DNA of 64,000 nt, from the NCBI GenBank assembly GCA_002305075.1, contig DBQC01000017.1, positions 10,709 through 74,708 of the forward strand. Direction: 5' to 3'. Positions 51,979-60,536 of the stretch are shown one piece after another; the first letter of the stretch is position 1, and the number at the start of each line of letters is the position of its first letter. The notes beneath the pieces are model-generated. The model did no database searches. It was not told where the DNA came from and worked only from the letters and a program-made list of their open reading frames with translations. The position numbers and the translations under genes are program-made. This DNA is from Ruminococcaceae bacterium UBA1404. GTDB taxonomy: Bacteria > Bacillota > Clostridia > Oscillospirales > Ruminococcaceae.

Positions 51979-52068
51979 ATGGTAGTTTACAAGGATGGCA
52001 AAACAAAGACCCGGATCAGGTCAAACATTCCGCACAAACGCTTTAAGAAACGGCCCAGTTCGCCATAG
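51979..52068 (+). CDS. Possible 29-residue basic peptide
   Basis: ATG eight bases after AGGAGG, coding a short, very basic peptide (MVVYKDGKTKTRIRSN, then IPHKRFKKRPSSP). Good ribosome site, but the frame is short and lies in decayed DNA; it may be the start of a gene cut off by a mutation. No terminator of its own. Confidence 0.3.
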   Translation: MVVYKDGKTKTRIRSNIPHKRFKKRPSSP

Positions 52069-52202
52069 TTAAGGTTGCTGTCTTGATCAACTGCCGGATA
52101 CTCGATATTTTTATGGCAAAAGCCTGATAAGGAGGGCTCTGATTGATCAACCGAAATGATGAACGATAACGAAATCAAATGACATATTTGTAAAAAGGGC
52201 AC

Positions 52203-52238
52203 AAAAACGCCTGCAAGTAATGTAATACTTGCAGGCGT
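52203..52238 (-). terminator. Terminator after the frameshifted secreted-protein gene
   Basis: Minus strand ACGCCTGCAAGTA / TACTTGCAGGCGT with a six-base loop, then TTTTTG. Confidence 0.88.
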
Positions 52239-52276
52239 ATCCTATTATTGCACGATCTTCTTGTTCTGCCGATTAT

Positions 52277-52968
52277 TTAGTTAAGAACAACTCCACTGTC
52301 AACTATAACCGTTTCCCGCTCAGGAGCATTTTGGATGCTCCAGCTGAACTTATTTCCGTTACCGTTATAGGATACTAGAACACTGTAACCACCAAGATCT
52401 CCTTCAAAGGTTGATGTCAGGTTGCTTGCACTGCCATTAGGAAGCGCATTGGACTTGCCTTCAATTAGGACTGTATCAGTGTAAGAAGAAGATTTTTCTT
52501 CATTGAGCGTTTCGGTACCGTCGCTCCATACGTCATACACATCTATCACAACAGTATATGTTTCTGTGATATCTGCTGTTATGTAGTTAGCCTTGGGGCC
52601 TTGTTGATTCTTTTGATTAGCTAAGAAGCCAACAGAAGCGACATAACCATCGAACGTAGTTGTTGTTATCGTACGCGTACCAATGATGGTTGGTTCTTCC
52701 GGAGTATCCGAACCGTAAGTACCCACTAAGGTGAGTGGGCCGGTAAAAGCGCTCTGCTCACCGACAAAATAATTGCCGTTGCCATTTACTTCTTTAGTAT
52801 AGGTTTTTTTGTTGTCCTTGTATGTAACTATACCTGTATAGCCGTTTGTAACATCAATGTACATTTATCTGCGGTCTTTCTAAGAACAACTCCCTCGGCG
52901 GCCATTGCTATAACTGTGAACGAGAATACCATTGCGAGGACAAGTGCGATAGATAAAAGTTTCCTCAT
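52277..52968 (-). pseudogene. Secreted beta-rich protein gene with a one-base frameshift
   Basis: Reading from ATG 52968 (GGAGG eight bases upstream) gives a clean signal peptide, MRKLLSIALVLAMVFSFTV with an AMAAEG cleavage area, then VLRKTADK and a stop at 52828. Shifted by one base, a 195-residue frame (52277-52864) continues with a Thr/Ser/Gly-rich, beta-type sequence (DVTNGYTGIVTYKDNKKTY). The join falls at an A run near 52862-52866: one extra A would fuse the frames. Either a true inactivating deletion or a sequencing error. Family unknown. AT-rich, unlike neighbours; it has its own terminator. Confidence 0.6.
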
Positions 52969-52995
52969 TGCCAAAACCTCCAAAAATAAGTATAT

Positions 52996-53103
52996 GCCTC
53001 TTTTATTCTGGAGTTGTGGTTCTCCGTTTTCAGCCTCGCTGCTATCGCGCAGCGTGGTCAAGCGGCCTCTTTTGTTCTGAAGTTGGGGTTCTTCATTTTC
53101 AGC
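52996..53103 (-). repeat. Two 39-base direct repeats coding a conserved 13-residue unit
   Basis: Copies at 52996-53034 and 53065-53103 (34 of 39 identical). On the minus strand, in one open frame (53202 down to 52828), they read AENGEPQLQNKRG and AENEEPQLQNKRG. Four of five differences are synonymous third-position changes. The open frame has no ribosome site and continues into the secreted-protein gene's signal peptide. The rest of 52969-53370 shows nothing else I recognise except a GC-rich hairpin at 53325-53357. Confidence 0.55.
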
Positions 53104-53370
53104 TACTTTTAAAGGAAACATAGCAACCCACTCACTAGATTCATAGCCACGGTATCCAATTGTTACCGGGGCGTCTGCGAATAACCCCCCTTTTATCATC
53201 ATAATTGTCTAATATCACCATAGCCATATGCCTATATACCTTCTTGAATGGTATACTTTTATTGTATTGCATGTCCGCACAGAAATCAAGTGAACTTTTG
53301 CTAAAATTTCCATTTACATTTTATCTCCCCCCGGCTGTAACTCCGGGAGGAGGGTTTTAGAATGGGTTCT

Positions 53371-54615
53371 CTATGTTAAGCGGTCTTTTTGCCTGCGCTT
53401 GTAGGCCCGGATGTATGCATACATCCGGGCGTCGGCCATGTCCAGCAGGGCGCTGGCGGGCAGGACATTGTCCGGCTCCACCGCCACAATACCGTAGCTT
53501 ACGCTGTAAAGATACCGGGGGTCTATGCGCCGACCTAGGTTGCTTAGACGGCGGCGCATCCGCTCGAACTGGGCTTGGGCCTCATCGGGCTCACACTCGG
53601 CCAGCAACAGAAATTCGTCCCCGCCAATCCGAAAGGCCATGGCGCTCGGAAAGGCTTACCGCAGCCCGTCGGCCACACGCAGCAGATACTGGTCGCCCGC
53701 CCGATGGCTGAAATGGTCGTTAATGTACTTAAGGTTGTCCACATCCACAAAGCAGAGCACAAAGCGGCGCCTCTCGGACAACCATTGGTCGAGTACCTGC
53801 ATACAACGGTAACGGTTGAGCAGTCCGGTCAGTGCATCGTAGTGGGCGATACTTTGCAGGTTCTCAATTTCTCTGCGCTCGCCGCTGATGTCGGTGAACA
53901 CAAAGGCTGCCGCATCCCGGGAGAGCCAACGCATGGGATGAATAGACACCAAATAGTAATGCACCCCGTCGGTCATCTCTATCTCCAGCTGGGCGGTGCG
54001 GGTTGAAAATTCACCGCTCCTGAGCTGGTCGCCCATCCAGCGGTTGAGTAGCCGAATATCCTCGACGCCGGACAGCATGGCCTGTATTTCCTCGCTTACA
54101 TACATCCAGTCGCCAGTTTGGGCGTCGGCCACAATAATGCTTCGGGCGATGTGTCGCATGAGCTTCTCATAGAGCGAAGTGTTCTGGCGCAGGGTGTGGT
54201 TTTCCACCCGCCAGCTGTCCAGCTCACGCTGCAGGGCTGTCCGTTGGCGCTCCAACCGTTCCACCATGGTGTTAAAGGCCGCCGAGAAGTCCCCCATAAA
54301 CTCCACCCGCTGCTGATAGTCCCCCGCTGCCACCTGCTGGGTCTGCCATGTGAGATGCCGCAGTGCTGCGTGCAGCGACTTGAGGGGGTCGGCCACTAGG
54401 TTATCCCGGGGCGGCAGCGGGGTGTCCAGCCGCCCCTGGGCCAGGTCCTCGGCCAGACTCCGGGCCTGCATGACCGACTCGCAAAAGCCAACAAGTTCCC
54501 TGCCGAACTCCCGAAAGTCCTCGGGTAGCTGCTCGATGTCCAGCTTAGCTTTGTGGGGGTGGCGCATCACATCGCTTAGATAGTTGTAAAGCTGTCGGGC
54601 TGCCGGATTTGTCAT
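53371..54615 (-). pseudogene. HAMP/PAS-GGDEF diguanylate cyclase gene with in-frame TAA
   Basis: A 415-codon frame: helical N-terminus (1-85), HAMP-like coiled coil (about 95-160), PAS domain (about 175-265), then GGDEF domain. The frame is broken by TAA at 53656-53658, after RVADGLR, and continues in the same frame (AFPSAMAFRIGGDEFLLLAE) to 53371. Without read-through the product lacks the GGDEF loop and cannot make cyclic-di-GMP. TAA could come from CAA (Gln) by one transition. Start ATG 54615 follows GGAGG. It lies 17 bases after the V4R gene, so the two were one operon. Confidence 0.75.
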
Positions 54616-54632
54616 AGCCTGCACCTCCTCTC

Positions 54633-55172
54633 CTAAGGTTCCATAATGCTGCCACGAAAGCGACAGACCCGGTCTCCGCTTGCCCAGCAGTCCATTTCTC
54701 GAACCGCATAGGGCCGGTGGGTATAGGCCTCTAAAATGCCGGCGATAAAACCCTCGTCGAAGGTGCACGCCACATCACCGGAATTGGGCAGGCCACTGCA
54801 ATCGAGGTTTTCGCTGACGGTAAGCACAATATCGCCGGTCGCCTTATCATAGTGCTTCATGCGCAGTATGCCTATTTTAAGCTCTCGCAGCAGCCTTTGC
54901 AGTTCGGCGGCAAAGCTGCTAAAGGTGGTGGATAGGTCAAGGGCGTTTTGCGCAAGCTCGGCGCCCGCCAGATGGCCTGCCTTGTAAAGCAGCTCGGCGG
55001 CCTTACCAGAGCCAAGCTCTTGTTCGAGCACATCGCGCACAGCATAATGCATCAATCTGTGTACCAGCACCGGCATGTCTCCCCCGAGCTGGTGGCGACC
55101 CTGCTCATTCTTTCCTATGGCGTTTTTGGTATAGCTTTCGGCCTGTGGCCCGGGCGATGAGATGTTTTTCAT
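54633..55172 (-). CDS. V4R-domain sensor protein
   Basis: 179 residues with a 4-vinyl-reductase (V4R) domain, a small-molecule-binding fold: RDVLEQELGSGKAAELLYKAGHLAGAELA, NLDCSGLPNSGDVACTFDEGFIAGILE and ending with YAVREMDCWASGDRVCRFRG (segments in part). The closing Cys pair is typical and may bind metal. No DNA-binding or enzymatic part. Next to a PAS-GGDEF gene it probably feeds a ligand signal into cyclic-di-GMP output, a pairing seen in Clostridia; with that partner interrupted, its present role is unclear. GAGGGGAG precedes the ATG. Confidence 0.82.
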   Translation of the reverse strand: MKNISSPGPQAESYTKNAIGKNEQGRHQLGGDMPVLVHRLMHYAVRDVLEQELGSGKAAELLYKAGHLAGAELAQNALDLSTTFSSFAAELQRLLRELKIGILRMKHYDKATGDIVLTVSENLDCSGLPNSGDVACTFDEGFIAGILEAYTHRPYAVREMDCWASGDRVCRFRGSIMEP

Positions 55173-55215
55173 GCCGATATGCTCCCCTCTGTGGACGGCA
55201 TTGGGTGCTGTATAC

Positions 55216-55248
55216 CAAAACAGGCGGGCCCATGGGCTCGCCTGTTTC
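55216..55248 (-). terminator. Terminator after the second chemoreceptor gene
   Basis: AAACAGGCG-GCCC / GGGC-CGCCTGTTT stem; minus strand continues TTTTGG. Confidence 0.85.
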
Positions 55249-55321
55249 TACGGGCGGCTGTATATTGATTGTTTGTAGGTGCGCCGAGCGTACAACTTGC
55301 GCTTTATTGATGTGTAATGAC

Positions 55322-56689
55322 TTAATATTTTCCGAAACTCGAACTACCAGCCGAAAGCAGTACAGCCTCGGTGGAGGAGTGGGACATCGCAGCCGAAGGT
55401 ACAACTTGGCCCGATAGGCTGGTTGCCGGCCCGTCCTCCTTGAGGTGGAACTTGCTCACCGACTCCTCAAGCAAGGCGGCCTGAGCGGTCATCTGCTCGC
55501 TGGTGGCCGAGTTCTCTTCGGCGGTGGCGGCGTTGGTCTGCACGACTGCCGACACCTGGTCAAGACCCCGCTGAATCTCCTCGATAGAGCTTACCTGCCG
55601 GGCGGTGGCCTGCTCGATTTGACCAAAGCTCTGGGTCACCCGATCGGTGCTGGCATGCATCTCGGCCAATATGGCGGCTGTTTCTTCGGTGATGCGGCCC
55701 CCCTTAGCCACGCTGGATACGGCGTTCTGGATAAGCTGGGCGGTCTGTTGGGCGGCCTCGGCACTTTTGGCGGCCAGGTTTCGCACTTCGTCGGCCACCA
55801 CGGCAAAGCCCTTGCCTGCGTTGCCGGCCCGGGCGGCCTCCACCGCCGCGTTGAGGGCTAGAATATTGGTCTGGAAAGCAATGTCCTCAATAGCCTTGGT
55901 CACCGAGACAATCTGCCCGGAGGCCACATCAATTTCGTTCATGGCCTCGGTGAGCTGGCGCATATGGTCGTTGCTGTTCTGAACACCCCGGGCGGCCTGC
56001 TCGAGGTCGAGGGCTGCATTGCGGACAGTGACGGCGTTTTCCTCAGCCTGACGGGACACCTCGGCCACTGAGGCGCCAAGCTGCTCGATGGTGGCCGCCT
56101 GCTCGGTAGAACCCGCAGCCAGCGTCTGGGCACCCGACGCAACCATCTCGGCACCCTGCTTGACTTGGGCGCTGGCTATGGTGATGTTTCTGCAGGTCTC
56201 GTTGAGGGCCTTGAGGGTGGATTCCATGGACAGCTGGATGGGCCGGAAGTCGCCGATATACTCAAGGTCGATGGTCACATCGAGGTTACCTTTGGCCAGC
56301 TCATCCATCTTTTGTGAGATGTCGCCGATATAGGTCTGAAGGGTATGGCGCACGGTATGAATGGCCTCCACAAGCCGGCCAATCTCCGAGGTGTCGGACA
56401 CCATGTCGAAAGGAGTGGCCACTTGACCACCGGCAATGTCCTCCATCTCTTCCTGAATTTCGCTTACCGGTTTAAGAATTTTGCTGCGAATGACAAATAA
56501 AGTGAACAGCTGCATGGCACATACAAGGCCAATGGCCGCAAAGGTGGCCATTTGAAGCAAGGCGGTGTAGTCATTTAGGACATCGCTATAAAATGTTGCA
56601 TAGCAGATTGCAAACACCGCAGCCAACAGCAACAGTGAACTCAGCGAGAGTCCGTATACCATGGTAGACTGCTTCATCGCTTTTTTCAT
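55322..56689 (-). CDS. Methyl-accepting chemotaxis protein without large sensor domain
   Basis: 455 residues. Two membrane segments close together (about 11-33 and 44-68) leave only a ten-residue loop outside, so there is no classical ligand domain. HAMP (about 70-122), then a signalling domain with DIAFQTNILALNAAVEAA. No C-terminal pentapeptide. It may sense membrane state or work with another sensor. GGAGGACATT precedes the ATG. cheR follows upstream in the same direction. Confidence 0.94.
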   Translation of the reverse strand: MKKAMKQSTMVYGLSLSSLLLLAAVFAICYATFYSDVLNDYTALLQMATFAAIGLVCAMQLFTLFVIRSKILKPVSEIQEEMEDIAGGQVATPFDMVSDTSEIGRLVEAIHTVRHTLQTYIGDISQKMDELAKGNLDVTIDLEYIGDFRPIQLSMESTLKALNETCRNITIASAQVKQGAEMVASGAQTLAAGSTEQAATIEQLGASVAEVSRQAEENAVTVRNAALDLEQAARGVQNSNDHMRQLTEAMNEIDVASGQIVSVTKAIEDIAFQTNILALNAAVEAARAGNAGKGFAVVADEVRNLAAKSAEAAQQTAQLIQNAVSSVAKGGRITEETAAILAEMHASTDRVTQSFGQIEQATARQVSSIEEIQRGLDQVSAVVQTNAATAEENSATSEQMTAQAALLEESVSKFHLKEDGPATSLSGQVVPSAAMSHSSTEAVLLSAGSSSFGKY

Positions 56690-56790
56690 AATGTCCTCCT
56701 ATTCAGTACGATATGGGTTCTGTGATGTGTATTGAGGTAGGGAGTTCGATCTTACTTGTGGTGAGCCGCTATCGGCCCTTATAGCTGTGG

Positions 56791-57606
56791 TTATTCACGC
56801 CGATAGACGGCGGGCATGATATATTTAAAGTGCGTGCGCTCCCGGTTAAGGCTCTCGGAGTGGCCGATGAACAAAAAGCCCCCGGGTTCGGTAATGTCGT
56901 ATAGGCGCTCGACCAGTTGCTCCTTGGTGGGCCCATCGAAATAGATCATCACATTGCGGCAAAAAATAACCTGCATACGCTTTTTAAAGGGAAAGCTGCT
57001 GTCCATCAGGTTGATGGTGTTAAAGATGACCTCGCTTTTAATGCGGTCAACAATGGCGTATCGGCCATCGGGGGTTTGCTTAAAATACTTCTTCACCCAA
57101 CTGTCGGGCAGGCCTTCTATTTTGTCGGCGTCGTAAACACCGGCCCGGGCCTGTTCGAGCACCTTTTGCGAGATGTCGGTGGCCAGAATCTTGGTGTCCC
57201 ACCCAGCTTTGCCTAGTCCAAAAAATTCGTCGATAATCATGGCCAGCGTATAAGGCTCCTCCCCGGAGGAGCAGGCGGCACTCCATATGCGCAAATCCCG
57301 GCTGGACACGGTTTGTTTTAAGTAGGGCAGCACCGTATCCCTAAAGTAGGCAAAGTGGGCCGGTTCCCGCAAAAAGAAGGTGTGGTTGGTGGTAATGCGG
57401 TTGAGCATGGTGGCCGCCGCCTCGCCGGTGTTGTCAGCTAGTACATACTTCATATAATCGGACAGTGATGTCATGCCCAGCGAGGAAAGCAGGGGGCCCA
57501 GGCGACCTTCAATAAGAGGTTTTTTTTCCGGCTTAAAATAGATGCCATAGGTGGCCTGAATATATCTGGAGAACTGCTGAAATTCTTGTTCGTTAATTCG
57601 TAGCAT
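56791..57606 (-). CDS. cheR: Chemotaxis protein methyltransferase CheR
   Basis: Methylates glutamates on chemoreceptors for adaptation. 271 residues: N-terminal helical domain (1-75) and SAM-binding domain with IWSAACSSGEEPYTLAM, ILATDISQKVLEQA, and VIFCRNVMIYFD. I start at ATG 57606 (MLRINEQEF) after ATGAGGT; the open frame extends to 57657 without a site. The chemoreceptor gene lies 100 bases downstream. No cheA, cheW, cheY, cheB or flagellar genes are in view, so the full pathway must be elsewhere. Confidence 0.95.
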   Translation of the reverse strand: MLRINEQEFQQFSRYIQATYGIYFKPEKKPLIEGRLGPLLSSLGMTSLSDYMKYVLADNTGEAAATMLNRITTNHTFFLREPAHFAYFRDTVLPYLKQTVSSRDLRIWSAACSSGEEPYTLAMIIDEFFGLGKAGWDTKILATDISQKVLEQARAGVYDADKIEGLPDSWVKKYFKQTPDGRYAIVDRIKSEVIFNTINLMDSSFPFKKRMQVIFCRNVMIYFDGPTKEQLVERLYDITEPGGFLFIGHSESLNRERTHFKYIMPAVYRRE

Positions 57607-57901
57607 AGGCACCTCATTCAAAGACTTTGGAACAGCGCTTGGCTGCCCACCTATCATTGCAAGTTGGTTACATATTGCCTATATCATAGCGCAAAATACG
57701 GCATTTTCATAGCCTTTTTTATGTAATCCAATGTTTTCAGGTCAATTTTGCATCTATTATATTTTATATGGCTATCTTTTTTGGCCCCCCCTGATTGCTT
57801 GGCCGTTCGGCAATAAAATACAGTTATGCGTAATATTTCCTGTGTACACATAGTTTAGCAGGGATTTCTACAATATTCAACCAAAAGCATAAGTGCTTAC
57901 A
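57607..57901. other. Divergent AT-rich intergenic stretch
   Basis: Non-coding, between cheR (minus) and the zinc-ribbon gene (plus). Clearly AT-rich. I see no strong cheR promoter or sigma-D-type site. Confidence 0.5.
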
Positions 57902-57930
57902 TTGCAAAAAAAAGCGCAAGAGGGTATACT
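57902..57930 (+). promoter_or_regulatory. Sigma-A promoter of the zinc-ribbon gene
   Basis: TTGCAA (57902-57907), 17 bases, TATACT (57925-57930); start predicted about 30 bases before the ATG. Confidence 0.6.
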
Positions 57931-57968
57931 ATCTTTACGACCTTATGTTGCACCCGGGAGGATAAGCC

Positions 57969-58220
57969 ATGCTCTGTGATCAGTGTCGGCGCAACATCGC
58001 CGATGACAGCGTCTACTGCTCCTACTGCGGCGCCCATCAGCCCACGCCGGACGCCCAGACCAATAGCCCCAACTTTGAGCCCTATGTCCCGGGCTTAGGT
58101 CGCCGTATCTTTGGCTGGCTTGTCACCGCTGTGATCCTTGCCTGTCTGGTGGGTATTGTCTATCTGCTTTCGTCCACCGGCACTGCCCCCAACTTTGGCT
58201 CGATTGCTTTTTTGGAATAA
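57969..58220 (+). CDS. Small zinc-ribbon membrane protein
   Basis: 83 residues: N-terminal zinc ribbon with CDQCRRNI and CSYCGAH (two CxxC), a linker, and one membrane helix (about 50-70), so the ribbon faces the cytosol. Such zinc_ribbon_2 plus helix proteins are common and uncharacterised in Clostridia. Own promoter and terminator. Function unknown. Confidence 0.8.
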   Translation: MLCDQCRRNIADDSVYCSYCGAHQPTPDAQTNSPNFEPYVPGLGRRIFGWLVTAVILACLVGIVYLLSSTGTAPNFGSIAFLE

Positions 58221-58246
58221 GAGCCTGTCCCCTGCCCGCTATTCCG

Positions 58247-58275
58247 CTGCCCTCCGCCTTGGAGGGCAGTTTTTT
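58247..58275 (+). terminator. Terminator after the zinc-ribbon gene
   Basis: CTGCCCTCC / GGAGGGCAG with GCCTT loop, then TTTTTT. Confidence 0.93.
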
Positions 58276-58369
58276 ATTTTTCCCAACTAAGTATCGCCTA
58301 TTGCCAGCCGCCTTGGGCAGGTTATAGGGTCCGATTGCCTGAGTGCAGTTTTCAACTCTATATTATAGG

Positions 58370-58400
58370 TTGACATATGATATTATATTTAATATAATAT
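58370..58400 (+). promoter_or_regulatory. Consensus promoter with overlapping palindromic operator (PadR)
   Basis: TTGACA (58370-58375), 17 bases, TATAAT (58393-58398): twelve of twelve. A perfect 10-base inverted repeat (ATATTATATT / AATATAATAT, one-base centre at 58390) spans 58380-58400, covering the spacer and the -10. PadR-type repressors bind such AT-rich palindromes, so autoregulation is likely. Confidence 0.85.
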
Positions 58401-58429
58401 TATTAGAAACGCACTAAGGAGGTGGCCCA

Positions 58430-58747
58430 ATGAAATTGCCGGTGAGCGCCGGGCTGCTCGAAGCTTGTGTTCTGGCGGTGGTGCGCCGCGGCGACACCTA
58501 TGGCTACCAGCTCACCCAGGAGCTTGGGGAGGTGGTGGGCCTGTCCGAATCCACCCTCTACCCCGTACTGCGGCGGCTGATGAAGGAGGGGGCGCTAAGC
58601 TGCTACGACCAGCCGGTAGACGGCCGCAACCGCCGCTATTACCGCATAACCCCCGCCGGCGAGGCTCAGTACCGAGCCTATATCGAGGCTTGGCTGGCCC
58701 ATAAGATGGCCATAGACAACATTTTGCTGGAGGAGAGCCATGGATAG
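58430..58747 (+). CDS. PadR-family transcriptional regulator
   Basis: 105 residues: winged helix with YGYQLTQELGEVVGLSESTLYPVLRRL and DGRNRRYYRITPAGEAQ (shown in part), the PadR-s1 subfamily. Short C-terminal helix for dimerisation. First in a three-gene operon with DUF1700 and DUF4097 genes, a combination found widely in Firmicutes and linked to cell-envelope stress or host peptides. Start follows AAGGAGG. It overlaps the next gene by eight bases. Confidence 0.95.
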   Translation: MKLPVSAGLLEACVLAVVRRGDTYGYQLTQELGEVVGLSESTLYPVLRRLMKEGALSCYDQPVDGRNRRYYRITPAGEAQYRAYIEAWLAHKMAIDNILLEESHG

Positions 58748-59366
58748 ACAATTCTTTATGGAGGAGCTGGCACGCCGTCTCTCGGTGCTGCCCCCGTCCG
58801 AGCGGGAGGCCGCACTTGGCTTTTATACCGAGCTGCTGGACGAGGCTGGTGTGGAAAACGAGCGCAAAGTTTTAGAGGAGCTGGGCAGTCCCTACCAGGT
58901 AGCCGCCAAAATTTTAGCCGAATTTGCCGCCGACCAGACCCTTGGACGGGAGTCTGCCACTGGTGGAGGCGGCCCCTATGCCTCTGGCTCACCCCGCAGG
59001 CGCATCTCCTGGCTGTGGTACCTGCTGCTGGGTATTCTGGCCGCCCCGGTAGCCCTGCCGGCTGCGGTGGCTGCCATTGCCGCCGTGGTGGGCATGTTGG
59101 TGGCCCTCGGAGTGGTGCTGGTGGCCGTGGGGGCAGGCTTTGTAGGTTGGGCCGGTGCAGGCGTGGGGCTGTTTATAGCCGGCATCTACTCTATGGCGGT
59201 GTTCCCCGCGGGCAGCATCACTCTAATCGGTCTGTCGCTCATGATGACCGCAGTGACGCTGCTGGTGTTTATCCCGCTGCGCTATGTGGTAGAGCGCATG
59301 ATTGACCTGGTCGTCCGCGGGGCGGCCTACGCCTTTAACAAGCTGACAGGAGGTGCCGCACGATGA
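58740..59366 (+). CDS. DUF1700-family membrane protein
   Basis: 208 residues. The N-terminal 60 residues (FFMEELARRLSVLPPSEREAALGFYTELLDEAG) form the HAAS-type helical domain that in several families touches PadR partners; the C-terminal part has about four membrane helices rich in Ala/Val/Gly. The pairing with PadR suggests the membrane protein signals to or is controlled by the regulator (inference). It overlaps both neighbours. Confidence 0.88.
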   Translation: MDRQFFMEELARRLSVLPPSEREAALGFYTELLDEAGVENERKVLEELGSPYQVAAKILAEFAADQTLGRESATGGGGPYASGSPRRRISWLWYLLLGILAAPVALPAAVAAIAAVVGMLVALGVVLVAVGAGFVGWAGAGVGLFIAGIYSMAVFPAGSITLIGLSLMMTAVTLLVFIPLRYVVERMIDLVVRGAAYAFNKLTGGAAR

Positions 59367-60403
59367 GAAAATCCACCCGTTCTATTTTGATTGTGGCTCT
59401 GGCACTGTTTATCGTGGGCGGTGTGCTGGCCGGTGTTGGCGTTGTAGCCAGCGGAGGCATCTGGCGGGCTCGCAGCCAAATACTGGCCCGAACCGGGGTG
59501 GGCCAGTGGGTGAGTGGCCGTTTTGGCCCTCTGCACTCCCCTTGGGTGGGTCGAGGCATTGGCAGCGCCAGCTATCCCCTTGATGCCTTTAGCGTTCTTC
59601 AAATGGACACCCATGTGGGAAAAATCACCGTCCGCCACGGCGAGGATTACAGCCTTGAATTTGTCCGTGTCCCCCTTGATACCCTTTCTTACAGTGTCTC
59701 CGAGGGGCGGCTGGTGATCACCCAAACCCCTCCGGGCCGGGGCAATCGCATGAGATTTGGCGACTTTGAGGGCAGAGAAATTCGCATCACCCTGCCCCGG
59801 GGTGCGTCTTTAACCGACCTGTTTGTAGACCACGACATGGGCGAGCTCATCTGCGAGGTTCCGGTAGTGGGGGGCGATGTGGAGATCGACCTCGATATGG
59901 GCAGCGCCAAGCTCACCGACCTTGATGCAGCCCGGGTGAATATTGACCTCGACCTGGGCGATTTGCGCATCGACCGGTTGTGGGCAGACAGCTTGGTTGC
60001 CGAGATGGATATTGGCTCGGTAGACATTCGCCAGCTTGCGGCCTACCACACCAGGATAAACTGCGACATGGGCTCTATCAAGCTGATTATGGCGGGCGAG
60101 CTGGACGATTACAGCTACGAACTAGCGGCAGATCTGGGATCGGTCCGACTGGCCGGCCAGACATTGCGGGGAACTCAGTCCCTTAGGGAACCCGACCGAC
60201 CCTACACCCTTACGGCCCAAGCCGATGTTGGCGATATCAAAGTTGACTTTGCCGGCGCAGAGGCCGTACTGGGCAACTCGGCATCTGTGCCCGGAGCTCT
60301 CCCGGCTGCCGATGCGGACAGCCCGATTCAACCCGAGACCGAGCGTGTCTGGAGCAGGCCCGGCGGCGGCAGGGGTGCAATGCGGCCTATCCGGCCCATA
60401 TAG
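59363..60403 (+). CDS. DUF4097 beta-repeat surface protein
   Basis: 346 residues: membrane segment (about 8-30), then a long right-handed beta-repeat region (about 75-310) with repeating units such as VEIDLDMGSAKLTDLDAARVNIDLDLGDLRID (in part: IDLDMGSAKL, IDLDLGDLRI). DUF4097 proteins are putative adhesin-like or scaffold proteins; relatives such as LiaG occur in cell-envelope stress operons. Third gene of the padR operon, ATGA overlap with DUF1700. Confidence 0.85.
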   Translation: MRKSTRSILIVALALFIVGGVLAGVGVVASGGIWRARSQILARTGVGQWVSGRFGPLHSPWVGRGIGSASYPLDAFSVLQMDTHVGKITVRHGEDYSLEFVRVPLDTLSYSVSEGRLVITQTPPGRGNRMRFGDFEGREIRITLPRGASLTDLFVDHDMGELICEVPVVGGDVEIDLDMGSAKLTDLDAARVNIDLDLGDLRIDRLWADSLVAEMDIGSVDIRQLAAYHTRINCDMGSIKLIMAGELDDYSYELAADLGSVRLAGQTLRGTQSLREPDRPYTLTAQADVGDIKVDFAGAEAVLGNSASVPGALPAADADSPIQPETERVWSRPGGGRGAMRPIRPI

Positions 60404-60447
60404 GTGGGTTTTTACACGCCGCTTTTACAAGATGTCAACTTGTCTGC

Positions 60448-60476
60448 TTGCAATCTTTCCAAAATAAAACTATAAT
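60448..60476 (+). promoter_or_regulatory. Sigma-A promoter of desulfoferrodoxin gene
   Basis: TTGCAA (60448-60453), 17 bases, TATAAT (60471-60476). Leader of about 55 bases. Confidence 0.7.
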
Positions 60477-60536
60477 GAAGTTGCTATAGGTATCCACTTT
60501 AAGCGATGCACCAAATACAGCAAATGGAGGGCTAAA

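Noticed and set aside
53544..53762. Apparent frameshift in the GGDEF gene
   Set aside because: The two coding parts are in the same frame; the break is one TAA codon.
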